Shown here piece after piece: positions 11,755 to 23,133 of a stretch of DNA of 64,000 bases. The number at the start of each line of letters is the position of its first letter. Positions within the stretch are counted from its first letter, which is position 1. Where the stretch lies: NCBI RefSeq assembly GCF_963678635.1, contig NC_087070.1:15067840-15131839 (forward strand), read 5' to 3'. The position numbers were made by a program, and so were the translations under genes. A model generated the notes under the pieces. It ran no database searches and had not been told where the DNA came from. It worked only from the letters and a program-made list of their open reading frames with translations. The DNA is from Symsagittifera roscoffensis. Its lineage: Eukaryota > Xenacoelomorpha > Acoela > Convolutidae.

Positions 11755-12135
11755 CTCAAAAGTTTTCGAACAAAATACTTTTCAGAATATATTGAAATAG
11801 CACAAATTTATCCTTTTTACAGAGAACGATGTCTTTTCCGGCCAAAAAATTGTAGACCCGTATCATTGCTTCCTGCACTGGAAAACCTCTGCAGAAAATC
11901 TTTCTTAACAGAATAATGAGCATCCCGCAAAGTCAAAGTAATTTCAAAATTGCGGGATGCTCATAGTTCTGTTAAGAAAGATTTTTTGCAGAGGTTTTCC
12001 AGTGCAGGAAGCAATGATACGGGTCTACAATTTTTTGGTCGGAAAAGACATCGTTCTCTGTAAAAAAGAAAAAAAGATAAGTTTTTGCTATTTCATTATA
12101 TTCTGAGAAGTATTTTGTTCGAAAACTTTTGAGCT
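11755..12135. repeat. Palindrome 3 (about 180-base arms, 19-base spacer)
   Basis: The left arm (11755-11930) and right arm (11950-12135) are near-perfect reverse complements. For example, GCTTCCTGCACTGGAAAACC on the left is matched by GGTTTTCCAGTGCAGGAAGC on the right. The spacer AGTCAAAGTAATTTCAAAA (11931-11949) is not the one shared by palindromes 1 and 2. Small gaps occur in the outer arms. No transposase frame is inside. Confidence 0.88.
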
Positions 12136-12214
12136 GCGACAAGTTGCGACAATAGTTTTAACTAATAAGATCCAAATGGGAGATTGAAAAAACACAAAAT
12201 GCGCTTTTTCGAAT

Positions 12215-12901
12215 CTAACTAGAGCTTTCGACACGGTAGATCATAAACTACTAAAACAAAAAAAATCATTTGGCTTAGGAGGTCTTGTGTTTGATTTCTT
12301 GATATCATATCTTCATAACAGGAATTACAACCGAAAAAATAAAAAGTCTTCAAATGTAAGGGTTGTTAATATTGACTTCCCACATGGGTCTATGCTCCTC
12401 TTCAATGTTTTTATAATTGATTCATATCCAGAAGAGAAAGATACGAAGACGATTTGTGTGCCAATGATACAGCAAAAAAAAGCTGACGTAAGCTAACTTT
12501 GGGTTTCAAATGAGTCAAACAGTAACTGAAAACAAACATCAGTTTAAGTAATTGAAATTTGCCATTGACTCTGATCTCAATTTTAGCAGTCACGTAAAAT
12601 TTCCTTCATGTGCGGCAAGATATCAATCGACCAGCCGAGGTAGACATTGACATAATCAGAGAAGATACAAAATTTTTGGGTATATGTTCAGCCTATTATT
12701 GAATACGGCTTATTTATTTATGGCTCCACGAACTTTACTTGAATCAAATATTTTGATCCGATTTTATAAGACTGCACCAAATAATTTTTCAGGGGAAGAC
12801 TCCAAAGCGTTAAATGAGTGTTATCACCTTCACAGTGCTACTGACTTATATCTCAATGAACTGTTCAATTTATTAAGCAAAGTGATTACAACTCCAGATT
12901 A
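12215..12901 (+). pseudogene. Decayed non-LTR retrotransposon reverse transcriptase fragment
   Basis: The translation starts with RAFDTVDHKLLK, the hallmark of the reverse transcriptase catalytic block of jockey/CR1-like non-LTR elements. It is followed by FDFLISYLHNRNYN and by DFPHGSMLLFNVFI, which corresponds to the (P)QGS block. Further along, EDTKFLGI and PIIEYGLFIYGST match the blocks that follow the catalytic domain in such elements. These pieces lie in different frames with stops between them. The YADD-like catalytic box is not readable. It is an old 5'-truncated copy with no visible 3' tail boundary. Confidence 0.7.
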
Positions 12902-13965
12902 AAAGTCTATCGATACACTCAGAAACGTAATATCGTCTGAAGATCAACTGCTAGACATATAAGTACACTAGAACACTAAAAACTTAATAATCATCCGAAT
13001 CAGAAAAGTGTATAAAGCCTCATTCGGATAGTAGATTGATTTTAAAGAAGATTACTTAAGGCTTCAACTTCAGAAATTATTTGTATAAATTACCGTTTTC
13101 TGGACAACTTCTTATTAAGCAATCATGGTTTGGAAAATCATTTATTCGACTGATGTAAACGAAGCTCATATTTATCTTTTAGGTGAGGTTGTTTCTGATA
13201 AAACTAAAACACTTCTTGCGTTTTTCAACTTACAATTTCTACAGTACAATTTCTATCATATTTTTGACATTTTTAGTTATACATTTTTTTGATCTTCTAC
13301 CTTTTTTTCTTGATATTTTTTTATAGTTTTTTAAAATATTTTCAGCATTTGGAGAGGGACTACTCATAGGCGTTTGACAAGGGACTACTCATAGGCGTTT
13401 GAAGAGGGACTTCTTGGCCTGAAGACGTTCTCTCAGGCTTCATTCTTGGTCATAGTTGTTACCAAGATCTTAAGATAGTCTACAGATTTGTGAACCTGGT
13501 GACAATTTATTTTTATCATAATTAGTTTCATGTATAGTAAAAGAAAGTTAGAAACATATGTACCAAAGAGCAAAACGTGATTTTTGTCTGTAGTTTTGTA
13601 CATAACCTATAAGAAAACTTTTTGCTGTAAGTTGGTTAATGCAAAAAAAAGCTATTTTAAAAACGTTTTAAACATCTTTTCGTTATGAATTGAATTGGGT
13701 AAGCTGTAAAAGTGTTGTTAAATATGTTCTGATTAACCCTCGGTTTATATTTAAAAGAGATGAATGTTCTTGAAAAAATCTTTGTCGTTCTTCAACGATA
13801 CTTTCAAGCGACGCTTAGAATATGGCAATTATCTCAAAAAACATGGGAAATGAAAAAAGTTGATTTTCTAAACTTTGTTGCAATAGTACTAATAAGTGAA
13901 AAAAGAAAACACTACTATCTAAATTGGCTTTTGACAACTTAGACTCTGCAAAAAAAGTCCCATCA
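12902..13965. other. No gene recognised (3' side of the non-LTR remnant and unique AT-rich DNA)
   Basis: The frames here are short and featureless. The only structure is a 25-base tandem repeat near 13.36 kb, listed separately. Confidence 0.4.
13356..13412. repeat. 25-base tandem repeat, about 2.3 copies
   Basis: GGGACTACTCATAGGCGTTT is repeated with period 25 and then trails into a partial third copy (GAGGGACTTCTTGG). Confidence 0.75.
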
Positions 13966-13971
13966 TTTATT
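13966..13971 (-). terminator. Candidate polyadenylation signal AATAAA for the Cys-rich gene
   Basis: TTTATT on the plus strand reads AATAAA on the minus strand, about 32 bases beyond the TGA of the cysteine-rich gene. The distance is plausible, but such hexamers are common in AT-rich DNA. Confidence 0.4.
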
Positions 13972-14002
13972 CTATTTATCTGACTCGGCGCTATTTTGCT
14001 CC

Positions 14003-14996
14003 TCAGCAGTGTTGATTCAGAGAGCAGAGGTCCTGTTCCATGCAAGACAGTCTGTTCATGATTGAGTTCAACCCCCCTGGCCTGCAAGGGGAGGGGGGAC
14101 AGTTCGACACCATTCCGGGGGAGCATCCAGGTACGCAGCCGGATGTTGGGGGGCCCAAGGCACAATTCATTTGCAGAGGTGCTGGCACCTGCAAAACGAA
14201 AGAAAATACAGACCTACAACTTCAAATGATTTTTTTTCATATATAAAGGTTGCTTGAGTGAATATAAACGTATAGCAGCTTGCTGGACTCTAAGGTACTT
14301 TCGTTTACTGTCTCTTTTTTCACTGAGGTTTTTGGATTTTCTTGTCAAGAAAGGAAGCATTATTTGTCGATTGACAGCTTCGAAAAACAACAGTTTCACA
14401 GCGTTGATTTATTTTGTTTAAAAGAAACACATTTTAAAATATAATCAAGAGCTACTGCAAAAACTGGAAGTTATACGATGGAAAAAATTTATTCAAGGAA
14501 AATTCTGCGCAGAAAGTTATGAGATATTGATGCCAGCAAAAAAAAGATTGCAGCTGACCTTGCATGGGTTGGGTGCGCATAGATTGGTGAATCTGGGCTG
14601 TTGACAGGTGGTGTTGTAGCCATAGCCGTCTACACTGCATGGACCCTGACACCTCACCTCACATGGCTGACACTGGGGCATACAGCAGGACCTGCTCCTC
14701 CTCAATCTGTCTGCCTGGTCGTACGCCTCACGCTCCTCCTGAAACAAGCAAATGGGACACATCAAGACATCACTTGGAACCCATTAAATTAGCTTTGAAC
14801 CCATCTTTTTGAACACATTTTGCCCAATTTTATCAACTTTTTTTAGTCTCAATACAACCTTTTAAATCCGCTTGCTATGTATTTGAAACATAAACGAGAC
14901 AAACGCCATAAAAATTAGTTATTTTTCAGGATGGACGGGGTTTAGGATTAGCATTTTTTATCGGAATCTATGTTATTGCGTGGGTTGAGTCTTACC
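14003..14996 (-). CDS. Cysteine-rich (probably secreted) protein, 3' exons; upstream exons lie in the gap
   Basis: Two exons can be read on the minus strand. The internal exon 14738-14559 (60 codons, phase 0) follows a pyrimidine-rich acceptor (TTGCTTGTTTCAG) and ends with AAG before GTCAGC. The last exon 14188-14003 follows TTCGTTTTGCAG and ends in TGA. The phases agree across the 370-base intron. The protein is Cys/Pro-rich, with phrases such as CMPQCQPCEVRCQGPC and GCVPGCSPGMVSNCPPSPC, suggesting an extracellular disulfide-rich protein. At 14996 the minus strand reads AG/GTAAGA next to the run of N, a textbook donor. An upstream exon therefore probably sits in the gap. No start codon or signal peptide is visible. 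I do not recognise the family. GC content is well above the surroundings, as expected for coding exons. Confidence 0.75.
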
Positions 14997-14997
14997 T

Positions 14998-15197
14998 NNN
15001 NNNNNNNNNNNNNNNNNNNNNNNNNNNNNNNNNNNNNNNNNNNNNNNNNNNNNNNNNNNNNNNNNNNNNNNNNNNNNNNNNNNNNNNNNNNNNNNNNNNN
15101 NNNNNNNNNNNNNNNNNNNNNNNNNNNNNNNNNNNNNNNNNNNNNNNNNNNNNNNNNNNNNNNNNNNNNNNNNNNNNNNNNNNNNNNNNNNNNNNNN
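14998..15197. other. Assembly gap (200 N)
   Basis: Exactly 200 N, probably a scaffolding gap of nominal size. Its left edge is a splice donor for the minus-strand gene. Open frames spanning the N run are artefacts. Confidence 0.98.
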
Positions 15198-15287
15198 TCA
15201 AAACATCAACCTTGATACCAGCAAACCAGTAAAAAGGTAAAATCTTAAAATTTAAATTTAACTGTTGTTCAATTTTCGAAGAAAGTG

Positions 15288-15960
15288 ACGGAATATTTGT
15301 GCTCGAGGTGGTTTCTTTTTCTCTACACAACGCTACGAGGCCAAACTGTGCAGTGGATAGGCCAAAAATTTGGTGTGTGTAGGCCTCTGAAAACTTTGTC
15401 GGAGCGATAAAGAGAACAAAAAGCAAAAGAAGATCAAAGAGAGCGTCCTTGTTGCGGAATCCGCTTACAATTCACAAGAAAAAACATAGTTTGTTCTCGA
15501 ACTTTCGACTTTTTGACGAGCCTTTTTTTAAGGAATTTTTTTAATGAGCCGTATAGTTTTGTCGTTTTCAACTCGAGTTTTAAAATATATTTTTTGTGAT
15601 CTTTTTTTGTAATAATATAGTGATTTAAAGATTGCCAATTTGACGCTATAGATTGCCGGGATTTTTAACGCTATATATTTTGTGCTATTAACGCGTAAGT
15701 GGAGGTTTAATCCGTATTAGAAATTGTTTCAAATTTAAATTTAGACATGCTGTGTGATCTAGTTATTACTGGGCTATATGTCAAATGGAATAATTTATAC
15801 TTTGAGTGTGGAGGGATGGTTTTCGCAATAAAATTTTTGGAAAAAATTTAGTTTTTGTTTGAAAATTTTCTTTATTTTTTTCTAGAGCGAGCACTTTCAT
15901 TTTCATTGGAACATTCAGGGCTACGCCCTAGGATGAGTTGTCTTGTTAGGATTTGTTTCG
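15288..15960 (-). repeat. Dispersed repeat modules (hairpin module on the minus strand)
   Basis: Four pieces of a dispersed family occur here. They are TATTTGTGCTCGAGGTGG (near 15290), ACGAGGCCAAACTGTGCA (near 15330), GTTGCGGAATCCGCTTACAA (near 15450), and the hairpin module in reverse orientation (15651-15735, ending ATTAACGCGTAAGTGGAGG). A weak relative of the TCAGGGC...GCCCT module follows at about 15884-15950. All recur at 17, 29, 40, 56, 60 and 62 kb. No coding capacity was seen. Confidence 0.7.
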
Positions 15961-17007
15961 ATGTACAATAAAAATATATATTATGAAAAGACTGCCAGTA
16001 TGAAAATTATAGCAGACTGACAGTATGAAAATTAGAACAGACTTCCAGTATAAAAGACACTGAAAACGCATCATACTAGGTAGGTTGATATTTATTTAAT
16101 TAAAGGATAAATATATTTGCAAATTCAAATATTGAAACTGCATTTTTGATAAACTACTAGTGAAATTTTTCGTGGCTAAGGGGAATAGAAATTATGCAAG
16201 AATGTTCTCAAAAAGATCAAATGCAGAAATAAATCTCTGGAATTATATAGGCAATCATTACTTTAGTTTTTTGGATTGAAATTTGCATTCCGGATTAGGA
16301 ATGCAATATTTGGTTTCCTTTCTAAATATTGGCTTCTTTTCGAAAATTTTGCAAGATTTGCAATCCAAATACATTAGAACACCTTCATTAGTAAATTTTT
16401 AAAAGGGAAAAATTTAAAATAATGAGGTTGATCGAAATTATTTTGCGAATGCAACTAAAAAAGCAGGCAAAAGATTGTGTTCAATGAATTTGCTTGGCAC
16501 CATTCGAAAATCATAAACACCAAAGCTCCATGCAGTTTTTGCAGGGATGGCTCATCAGTCAAAAACCAAGTTTTCCAGGATGTAAGCTGAATGAAACAAA
16601 CCAAAACATTTTTGTCTTTAAAAAAAAACTTTTCAATTGTGCCGGATAGTTCACATGGTATAAAAATTTCAGCACTATTTTTCAAAGCGCGCACAAGTTA
16701 GTCCAGATTATGGCCAATCGGAAATTTTCAAAATCCCGGAACTTTGCAAAAAAGATTGGAGGTGACATATCTTCTCAAAGAGTCAATATCTTCAATAGAG
16801 ATACAAAAAAAAATTACGAAACTTTTTTTCTGTCGCCAAAAAATGACCGAATAAAAAAACATTGCAAGTATATGCCTTCCAATTTCTTAGAAATTCGAAA
16901 CAATTAAGAAATAAATTTTACCAAAAAGCTTGCCTCACTTCAAGTTGGAGCGACTTTGAGAGTTGATGAACTCGCCTATAGGCATATACGCTGCATTAAG
17001 CTTTCAA
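15961..17007. other. No gene recognised
   Basis: A minus-strand frame (16694-16455) and a plus-strand frame (16710-16907) exist but show no family motif, signal peptide or splice signals. A short direct repeat (GACTGCCAGTATGAAAATTA-like, about three copies) lies at about 15990-16055. Confidence 0.4.
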
Positions 17008-19120
17008 CAAGTGACATATCTTTTTAAGTTTGAGCTCGGGACAACAATATTTTTTAAATTATGTAAGGGATTCTTTATCAAGTGATAGGTTTCGCTCCTA
17101 ATAAAAAATCAACTATGGCAGATAAGCTTCCTTCAACCAATTTGGAACAATTTCTAAGACGGATTAAACCTCCGCTTCCGCGTTAATAGTGCAAAATTTA
17201 TCGCGCGTTAATCCTCCCGATTTGGCTAAAATGGCATTTTCTTTAAACACCCATTTTTTGTTCACAGATAAAATAATATTTCGAACTTAAGCTCAGGACA
17301 ACAAAGCATTTTGAATGATATAAAACAATTCCGTCAAAAATGGCTAGCTAAAAAGTCGAAATTTGTCTGAAGACAAAAAACCACCCCGAGCACAAATATT
17401 CCATTACCCGTGTTCCAAAGTTGGAACAACAACCTCATCGTATACATTCCATTACTTTCTCGAAAAGTTGATGCAATGAGTTATATCTCACCGGCTTTCA
17501 AAATAGTATAGCTTCACTTGTTCCATCCAGGTCCAGTTTTTTGCATATTCCTTCTGAGTTGACTAAAATTCAGGTTTAAACTCTTACTAACTACTTCAAT
17601 TTTTCGTGAACAATACATTAATTGCGATTAGTTTTTTTGATACTTATTTAAAAAAATTCTTGAAATTTTTTTCTTGAAAAAATAGGGAAAAAAATTGTTT
17701 AAAATTTCAGTCTGACATGAACTAGTTATGCTTCTATCAGCGTGCTTGGTTTAAGCACTCAGAAACTTTCTCTAGTTTTTTGAAAACTTACAAGATATTC
17801 TGTGTTTTCTCCCCGATGTGATCTTTGGGCTGCAAGGAAACATTTAGACAAGCTCATCTTGACGCTTGAAGTTGCAGTAATGGTACAAATATGGCAAATG
17901 GGTCCCTGTAAAGCAAGTATGTAAAATGAATGCTGCCATTATCTAAGATTTCTCGGGATGTAAGCTTTTTATGAGCGACCCATCTATTAGGAAGTTTCTA
18001 TCATTCTGGCACCGCAGTATTATAATAACGCAATTTTTTAATTCAAATTTAAGTTGTTTTTGACATAGGGATGCAAATGTTTTCGCCCGCTAATTGCAAA
18101 TTTGGAAAATTTTCTGCCAAAATTGAATAACAAAGATTCAGTTTTTCAATCACTTTTTTTTTACAATCAATTATTGGAACGGTTTATTTATATGCTTGCA
18201 GAAAAGTTTCAAAGTGTAGAACTTTGTATAGCTTTCTAACTGTTATCTGTTAAAAAATTGTTCTGTAATTTTATAACTAAAAGTCTAAGAAAGCAAACTT
18301 TGATTTGATCTATCCGAGTTGCTGAAACTCAAGAAAATACACAATGATCAATTTAATAAATCCAGTTTTAAGTGATCTTATCAATGCGATTAAATATACT
18401 GACGAAGGCGTTAAACATTTCAAAATGATTGCTTAATAGGTAGCAAAGAGAATCCACCATTAAGTAGCAGATTTAAAGGCATTCGGGCCTGACTACTCAA
18501 AGAATACATTTTACACCCATTAGACTTCCATTTTTGCAACAAGGAGCTTAAATTTTAATCAATGAAATCTAAAAAGCGTCAGATACTTCAGAATATTACT
18601 AGCCTAAAACTTTTTACAAGTGAAACGTTTTTACGAACCAGAGTTTTTTTTTTGGTTGGGCGACAATTTGTAACATGGCATCAGGAGGCGGTGTATTTAC
18701 AACGCTCCAGGGTATGCGCTCCACTTCGCTCCGCTGCGCTTACATCGGCACGATAGGAATACTGCGCGTGAATCAGTGTTCCCCGCTTAATCCACTGTAA
18801 CGAATTGTCATCTCAACGCCTTTTTCAGATCGATTTAGTTTTTTTTACTCAGGAAATTCGGCAAAATTCATTTCAAAATTGAACTAAGAAAAAATAATAA
18901 ACTTTACTCAAAGCTGTAAAATATAGCTAGCTCAAATTTTTAGATGTCCCATACAGAGCGCACAGTGATATTTATCATTTGTATTGTAGTTTTCTGTGCT
19001 GTCAGTCACTAAGAACATTTTGATTCAAAGGATTACCTTTTGATTCTATTTTTGAAATTATTAAACCGATTGAAATTGTTAGCCGGATCTACTTAACAAT
19101 TTCCCCCTATTGTATCTACT
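17008..19120. repeat. Duplicated 5' flank of the Ty3/gypsy element, copy A
   Basis: This 2.1-kb stretch recurs at 29386-31529 with high identity and small indels. For example, a ~25-base stretch near 30640 is absent here. In both places it leads directly into the same LTR after TGTATCTACT. The shared flank shows that the retrotransposon and its neighbourhood were copied together. The open frames inside are not conserved as proteins. Confidence 0.88.
17126..17240 (+). repeat. Dispersed hairpin module
   Basis: TTCAACCAATTTGGAACAAT leads into a core reading GCGTTAATAGTGCAAAATT then TATCGCGCGTTAA, followed by TTTGGCTAAAATGGCA. TTAATAGCGCG and CGCGCGTTAA are imperfect inverted repeats, so the core can fold back. 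The same module is at 15651 (reverse), 29248, 29508, 40383 and 62008. Confidence 0.8.
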
Positions 19121-19475
19121 TGTTATCCGTACGGATATACTGGATATCCATCCATTAGAACTCAGTATAACTAAAACAAGTTATATAGATTGTTTATAGT
19201 TCTAATCTTTAACCATACCTACTTATGTATTCTTCTGTAAACGTAATCATATAGATGTCTGATCTAATTTAAGTACCTATTAAACCTAACACCATATTCA
19301 ATAGTTATTTATGAGTCTCTGTCGCTCTCATGATTTCGATGTCAGATTCGAATCAAACATAACTTTACCGATTGAATTTAAGTTGATAACATAATCTTCT
19401 TGTTTCCTATTTCTTATTACACAGTATGTCTCACATCATATCTAACCGATATATACAGAATCCGTGGGTATAACA
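19121..19475 (+). repeat. 5' LTR of copy 1 (355 bp)
   Basis: Starts TGTTATCCGTACGG and ends GTGGGTATAACA, the usual TG...CA ends. It is followed at once by TGGCGCAGCC, the candidate tRNA primer-binding site. It differs from the LTR of copy 2 at only about one site. Confidence 0.93.
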
Positions 19476-20290
19476 TGGCGCAGCCAGCACTCACAAAAAA
19501 CCCACTGGGCATCGCCCCATTCTGGCAGAAAGTCTCGGCGGAACCCCCAACCGAGTGGGAGAAATGGAATCAGCAGCTCTATTTAGGAATCGTCGCAAAA
19601 GACGGAATAAATCTGTAAAAACTATTGCGAGATCCACCCGCAAGGCGAAAACCTCAAGAACCTGGTTATGAACTCTCTATTGAGGAGGAAACTCAATCAC
19701 AAACTAGGGACCGAAACATACGTAACCAAGAGAAAAAGATCCAGTGGGATAATCAGTGTGCTCATTTGGATAACTTGGGACCCACCGTGGATGCAATACC
19801 ATGGGAGGAGGCCGACATAAAAGTCCGAAGCTATATTTATCTCAGCCTCGGAAACGAGGGAAAAAGACGTCTCAGCCAACATTACCCAGATTTTAAAATA
19901 CAAAAAACATCAACAAGGGCATTTTGGAATAGACTGGAGCATCTCTTCATCAAAGACCGCAACGTTACGTTTGATAGATCCGAGGCGTTCTCAAGAAAGC
20001 AAAACAAGACGGAAACGTTAGAGCAGTTCCACTGTGGCCTCACGGAACTTGTCATTAAAGGAAATTTCAAATGTCCCAATTGCAATGCTAACACTTTGGA
20101 GACCGAAATTATTCGGGATCTATTCACAGCAAATATGACGAATGATGAGGTACAAAAGGACCTACTGGCCGAGACGAAATCCCCCGCCCAAGCATTCGAA
20201 TATGCAATACGCAGAGAGAAGGGTTTGGAAAGCAGCTGCAAATACGCAAGCGGGGATCATCAGCAATTTCTTCTCAGCAAACAGGCATAA
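19475..20290 (+). pseudogene. gag: Ty3/gypsy gag, copy 1 (broken)
   Basis: The reading frame starts MAQPALTKN. The A of its ATG is the last base of the LTR and TG is the first two bases of the primer-binding site. A private TAA at 19616-19618 cuts it after 47 codons; the frame is open again from 19619 to TAA at 20288-20290. The C-terminal third carries DLFTANMTNDEVQKDLLAET, typical of Ty3/gypsy capsid domains. Zinc knuckles lie downstream in another frame. Confidence 0.9.
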
Positions 20291-20421
20291 AGTCCCAACC
20301 AGTTGGGTTCATTCAAAAACGAGGAGGCGACTCATATCGCAATAATAGACGGGGAAACAGAGGTTGAGAGCAACCACAGCGGGGAACTTCACAACGACAA
20401 GGCAGCGACAGGAAACAATCT

Positions 20422-21561
20422 TGTTTTAAGTGCGGTAATCAGTTCGGACCCGGACACCTTCAACAATGCCCGGCAAAAGATAAAATCTGCAATAAATGCA
20501 ATCTGCTATAAATGCAAAAAATCTGCAATAAAAGAGGACATTACGCCAGACTCTGTAATTCTTCAAACATTAATGCAGTCAGTGAAAAACCAGATCCCAA
20601 ACAAAATTTGCAGGACACAGATATAGCGGCGTACGTCGATTTTCTCCAGGCAGGGGATGTCGTTCCGGGCTGGGAATTCATCCATCCAGATGACAACAGC
20701 GTAAATGCAATGAGCTTCCACGAAGAAACGGCAGACAAACTAAAGACGGACGACTTAAAAGGACACCTCATTCGAGTAAAGATAGGGGACAATGATATTG
20801 TCTTCATTGCGGATACAGGGTCTCCAACGTCATTTATAGACAATAAAACAGCCACTACACTACAGAATACAGTGACAAGTGCCAGACGCATTCAATTAAA
20901 TCAAGATGACGAGGCAAATAGAATGGTATGCTACAATTGCTACAAAATTCCTACATTCGGCAGGCTGATTACCCCAATAGAGTCAGGAGGGTGGACAATC
21001 AACACTGCGCCATTTATTGTGGTTGACGATAAACGGGCGAACAGCCTGGGAAGAAATCTCCTACCGCAACTAGGCATACATCTTCATCAAGAAAAACCAA
21101 CTGGTAAGTCAATCAATTATATAGCTGACTCAGACCAATCAGACACAGTCATTACCAATTGGGTCAAATCAACATACCCGGGGTTGTGTCCACGCATCGG
21201 ACGTTCAAAAAACCACATGGTTCACACAAAGTTTCTAAACGATTTCAAGGCGCTACAACAAAAAGGACGCAGAATTCCGATACATATTCAGGAAAAAGTC
21301 GAAAAGGAAATCAAATCTTTAATTGACCAAGGCCATATTGTGAAACTTTATAGCTGTAGCGACAAGCAGTTCATTATTCCAATTGTAATAACTGTAAAGA
21401 AAGATCATACAATAAAACTAGCAATGGATTCAAAACAGATTAACAAAGCGATACATAAAAACATCGACGTCATCTTGGATAACGTAGCTAAATCAGCTCA
21501 AGAAGGTAATGGCAAACCAGGGACAACATATTTTTCTACCATTGACCTTCGCTATGCCTAG
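20422..21561 (+). pseudogene. pol: Ty3/gypsy zinc knuckle, protease and N-terminal reverse transcriptase, copy 1
   Basis: Starts with a CFKCGNQFGPGHLQQC zinc-knuckle-like motif, interrupted by a TAA in a slipped repeat of TCTGCAATAAATGC. It continues with a second knuckle (CNKRGHYARLC), the aspartic protease motif IADTGSPTSF, and the start of the reverse transcriptase up to STIDLRYA. TAG at 21559-21561 then stops it. That TAG is shared by all three copies and lies inside a conserved reverse transcriptase block. Confidence 0.9.
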
Positions 21562-21567
21562 AGTCAA

Positions 21568-22245
21568 TTGAAATTGGTTCATACAACTAAACTGCAATGT
21601 AATTTTAGTATAATTGGCGGGCAAGCAACCGGCACCTATCAGTTTCAGACTGGATTCTACGGGCTCACGGATATGCCCGCAGAATTCCAGAAAGCCATTG
21701 ATCTAACTTTAAGCAACGAAAAGGATGCCTTCGGTTTTCTCGACAACATCTTGATTATATTCCACGGAACAAAAGAACAACAGATCGATAAATTGAGAAG
21801 GGTTTTAGACAAGTTAAATCAAGAAAATATGGCTATTTTGGTAAATAAATGTAAATTTGGCTTTAAAGAAGTCGAATGGCTGGGTTTTGTCATTAATGAA
21901 TACGGAACCATACCAATGCACAAGAAAACCGACGCAATCACAAAACTCCATCACCCTAAAACTTTCAAACAACTCAAACGTTTTATGGGATTGGTCCACC
22001 ATTTAAATAAATTTATACCAAATCTGGCCCAATTGTGTACACCATTGAGACCACTCTTATCATCTTCTTCTGAATTCCACTACGTTTGGGAACAAAAACA
22101 TGAAAAGGCATTTAAAACCATCTTTACAGCGGTCCAAAACATCACAGAAAGTCGACATTTCGTAAATAACCGTGAGACAATAATTGTGTGCGACGCAAGC
22201 CGCGATGGTATAGGTGCAACGCTGGAACTAGAAACTCCAGATTGA
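21568..22245 (+). pseudogene. pol: Ty3/gypsy reverse transcriptase palm/thumb and RNase H start, copy 1
   Basis: Same frame as the preceding piece, after the TAG. It contains TGFYGLTDMPAEFQKAID and the catalytic box. The box reads FLDNILII here against FLDDILII in the other copies, so one of the two metal-binding aspartates is lost. RNase H begins at CDASRDGIGATLE. A shared TGA at 22243-22245 stops it, and beyond that (to about 22650) RNase H is readable only across several stops and frameshifts. Confidence 0.9.
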
Positions 22246-22781
22246 TGGGCTACGGTGGCATATGCCTCTAAATTTTTAAATACATGCGAAACTAAATATT
22301 CAGTAAACGAGTTGGATTTTCTAGCTGCGGTATTGATCATTTTAAATATTACCTGTATGGCCGCCGCTTTACATTGATTACTGACCACTAAGTTTTGGTT
22401 AGTGCCCTAAACAGCAATAAAAGTAATATAATAAAGTATATCAAAGTCGCCTAACCAGATGGATTGGCCGTCTCTTCCCATTTGATTTTGATATAAAACA
22501 CCTTTCCGACAGCAAAATGGGCTTAATCGATTATATATCGCGTCACCCAGCGGGAACACCACAACCCCCCACCACAAATATTTTGAAGTTGCACTTATTG
22601 ATGATTTCATTACTTGCCTTGAATTTCAAGACAGCACTATAGCTAACATTGAAATGATCGAAAAGCCACACGGATTTCAACGCACGTTACAGCTCGACCG
22701 GAACGAAAACTTAACTCGTTCAGATTCGCTCGCAAAATCAACAGAATTCACTGTTAATAGTCCACTTCTGAAAAGCAGTCA

Positions 22782-22803
22782 CTCTCTCTCTCTCTCTCTC
22801 TCT
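22782..22803. repeat. (CT)11 microsatellite inside copy 1
   Basis: Eleven CT units here, sixteen in copy 2 and nine in copy 3 at the same position of the element. It is a useful marker that the copies have separate histories after duplication. Confidence 0.95.
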
Positions 22804-22920
22804 AATTCAGAAATTTCGCATCAAGTCACATTGAACAAGAAAAATCAAAACGAAAAAAATTTCTATAGACATCATTCTAACCAGCCCTACTCAGTCACAC
22901 AATCCAGCACTCCAGTTCAC

Positions 22921-23133
22921 TCAAAGCTGTAAAATATAGCTAGCTCAAATTTTTAGATGTCCCATACAGAGCGCACAGTGATATTTATCATTTGTATTGT
23001 AGTTTTCTGTGCTGTCAGTCACTAAGAACATTTTGATTCAAAGGATTACCTTTTGATTCTATTTTTGAAATTATTAAACCGATTGAAATTGTTAGCCGGA
23101 TCTACTTAACAATTTCCCCCTATTGTATCTACT
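22921..23133. repeat. Duplicated genomic flank between copy 1 and copy 2
   Basis: This 213-base piece is the same pre-LTR flank seen at 18908-19120 and 31317-31529. It proves that the boundary between copies 1 and 2 is a tandem duplication junction. Confidence 0.93.

Larger units (their letters stand above)
18908..22920. repeat. 4013-base tandem duplication, first unit
   Basis: The sequence from TCAAAGCTGTAAAATATAGC here recurs exactly 4013 bases later, at 22921. The junction at 22920/22921 joins the inside of the retroelement (CACTCCAGTTCAC) to the genomic flank that precedes its LTR. The junction shows only about two bases of shared sequence. This explains why this copy of the element lacks integrase and a 3' LTR. 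Confidence 0.92.
19121..22920 (+). mobile_element. Ty3/gypsy retrotransposon, copy 1 (3'-truncated duplicate)
   Basis: 5' LTR, gag, protease, reverse transcriptase and part of RNase H are present. The element is cut off in the region before integrase by the tandem duplication junction. It shares its 5' flank and inactivating stops with copies 2 and 3, so it was generated by duplication and not by transposition. Private damage includes a CAA to TAA change in gag (19616) and loss of one catalytic Asp in the reverse transcriptase FLDD box (FLDN here). Confidence 0.95.

Noticed and set aside
14970-15426. Open frames spanning the N run, including a signal-peptide-like MLFVLFIAP start on the minus strand
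   Set aside because: The N run is translated as unknown residues, and the 15.2-15.4 kb part is made of dispersed repeat modules, so the frames are not evidence of a protein.
20303-20626. 107-codon frame starting MGSFKNEEATH in the retroelement (also at 24316 and 32712)
   Set aside because: It runs across the nucleocapsid region in the wrong frame; the zinc knuckles are read in another frame.
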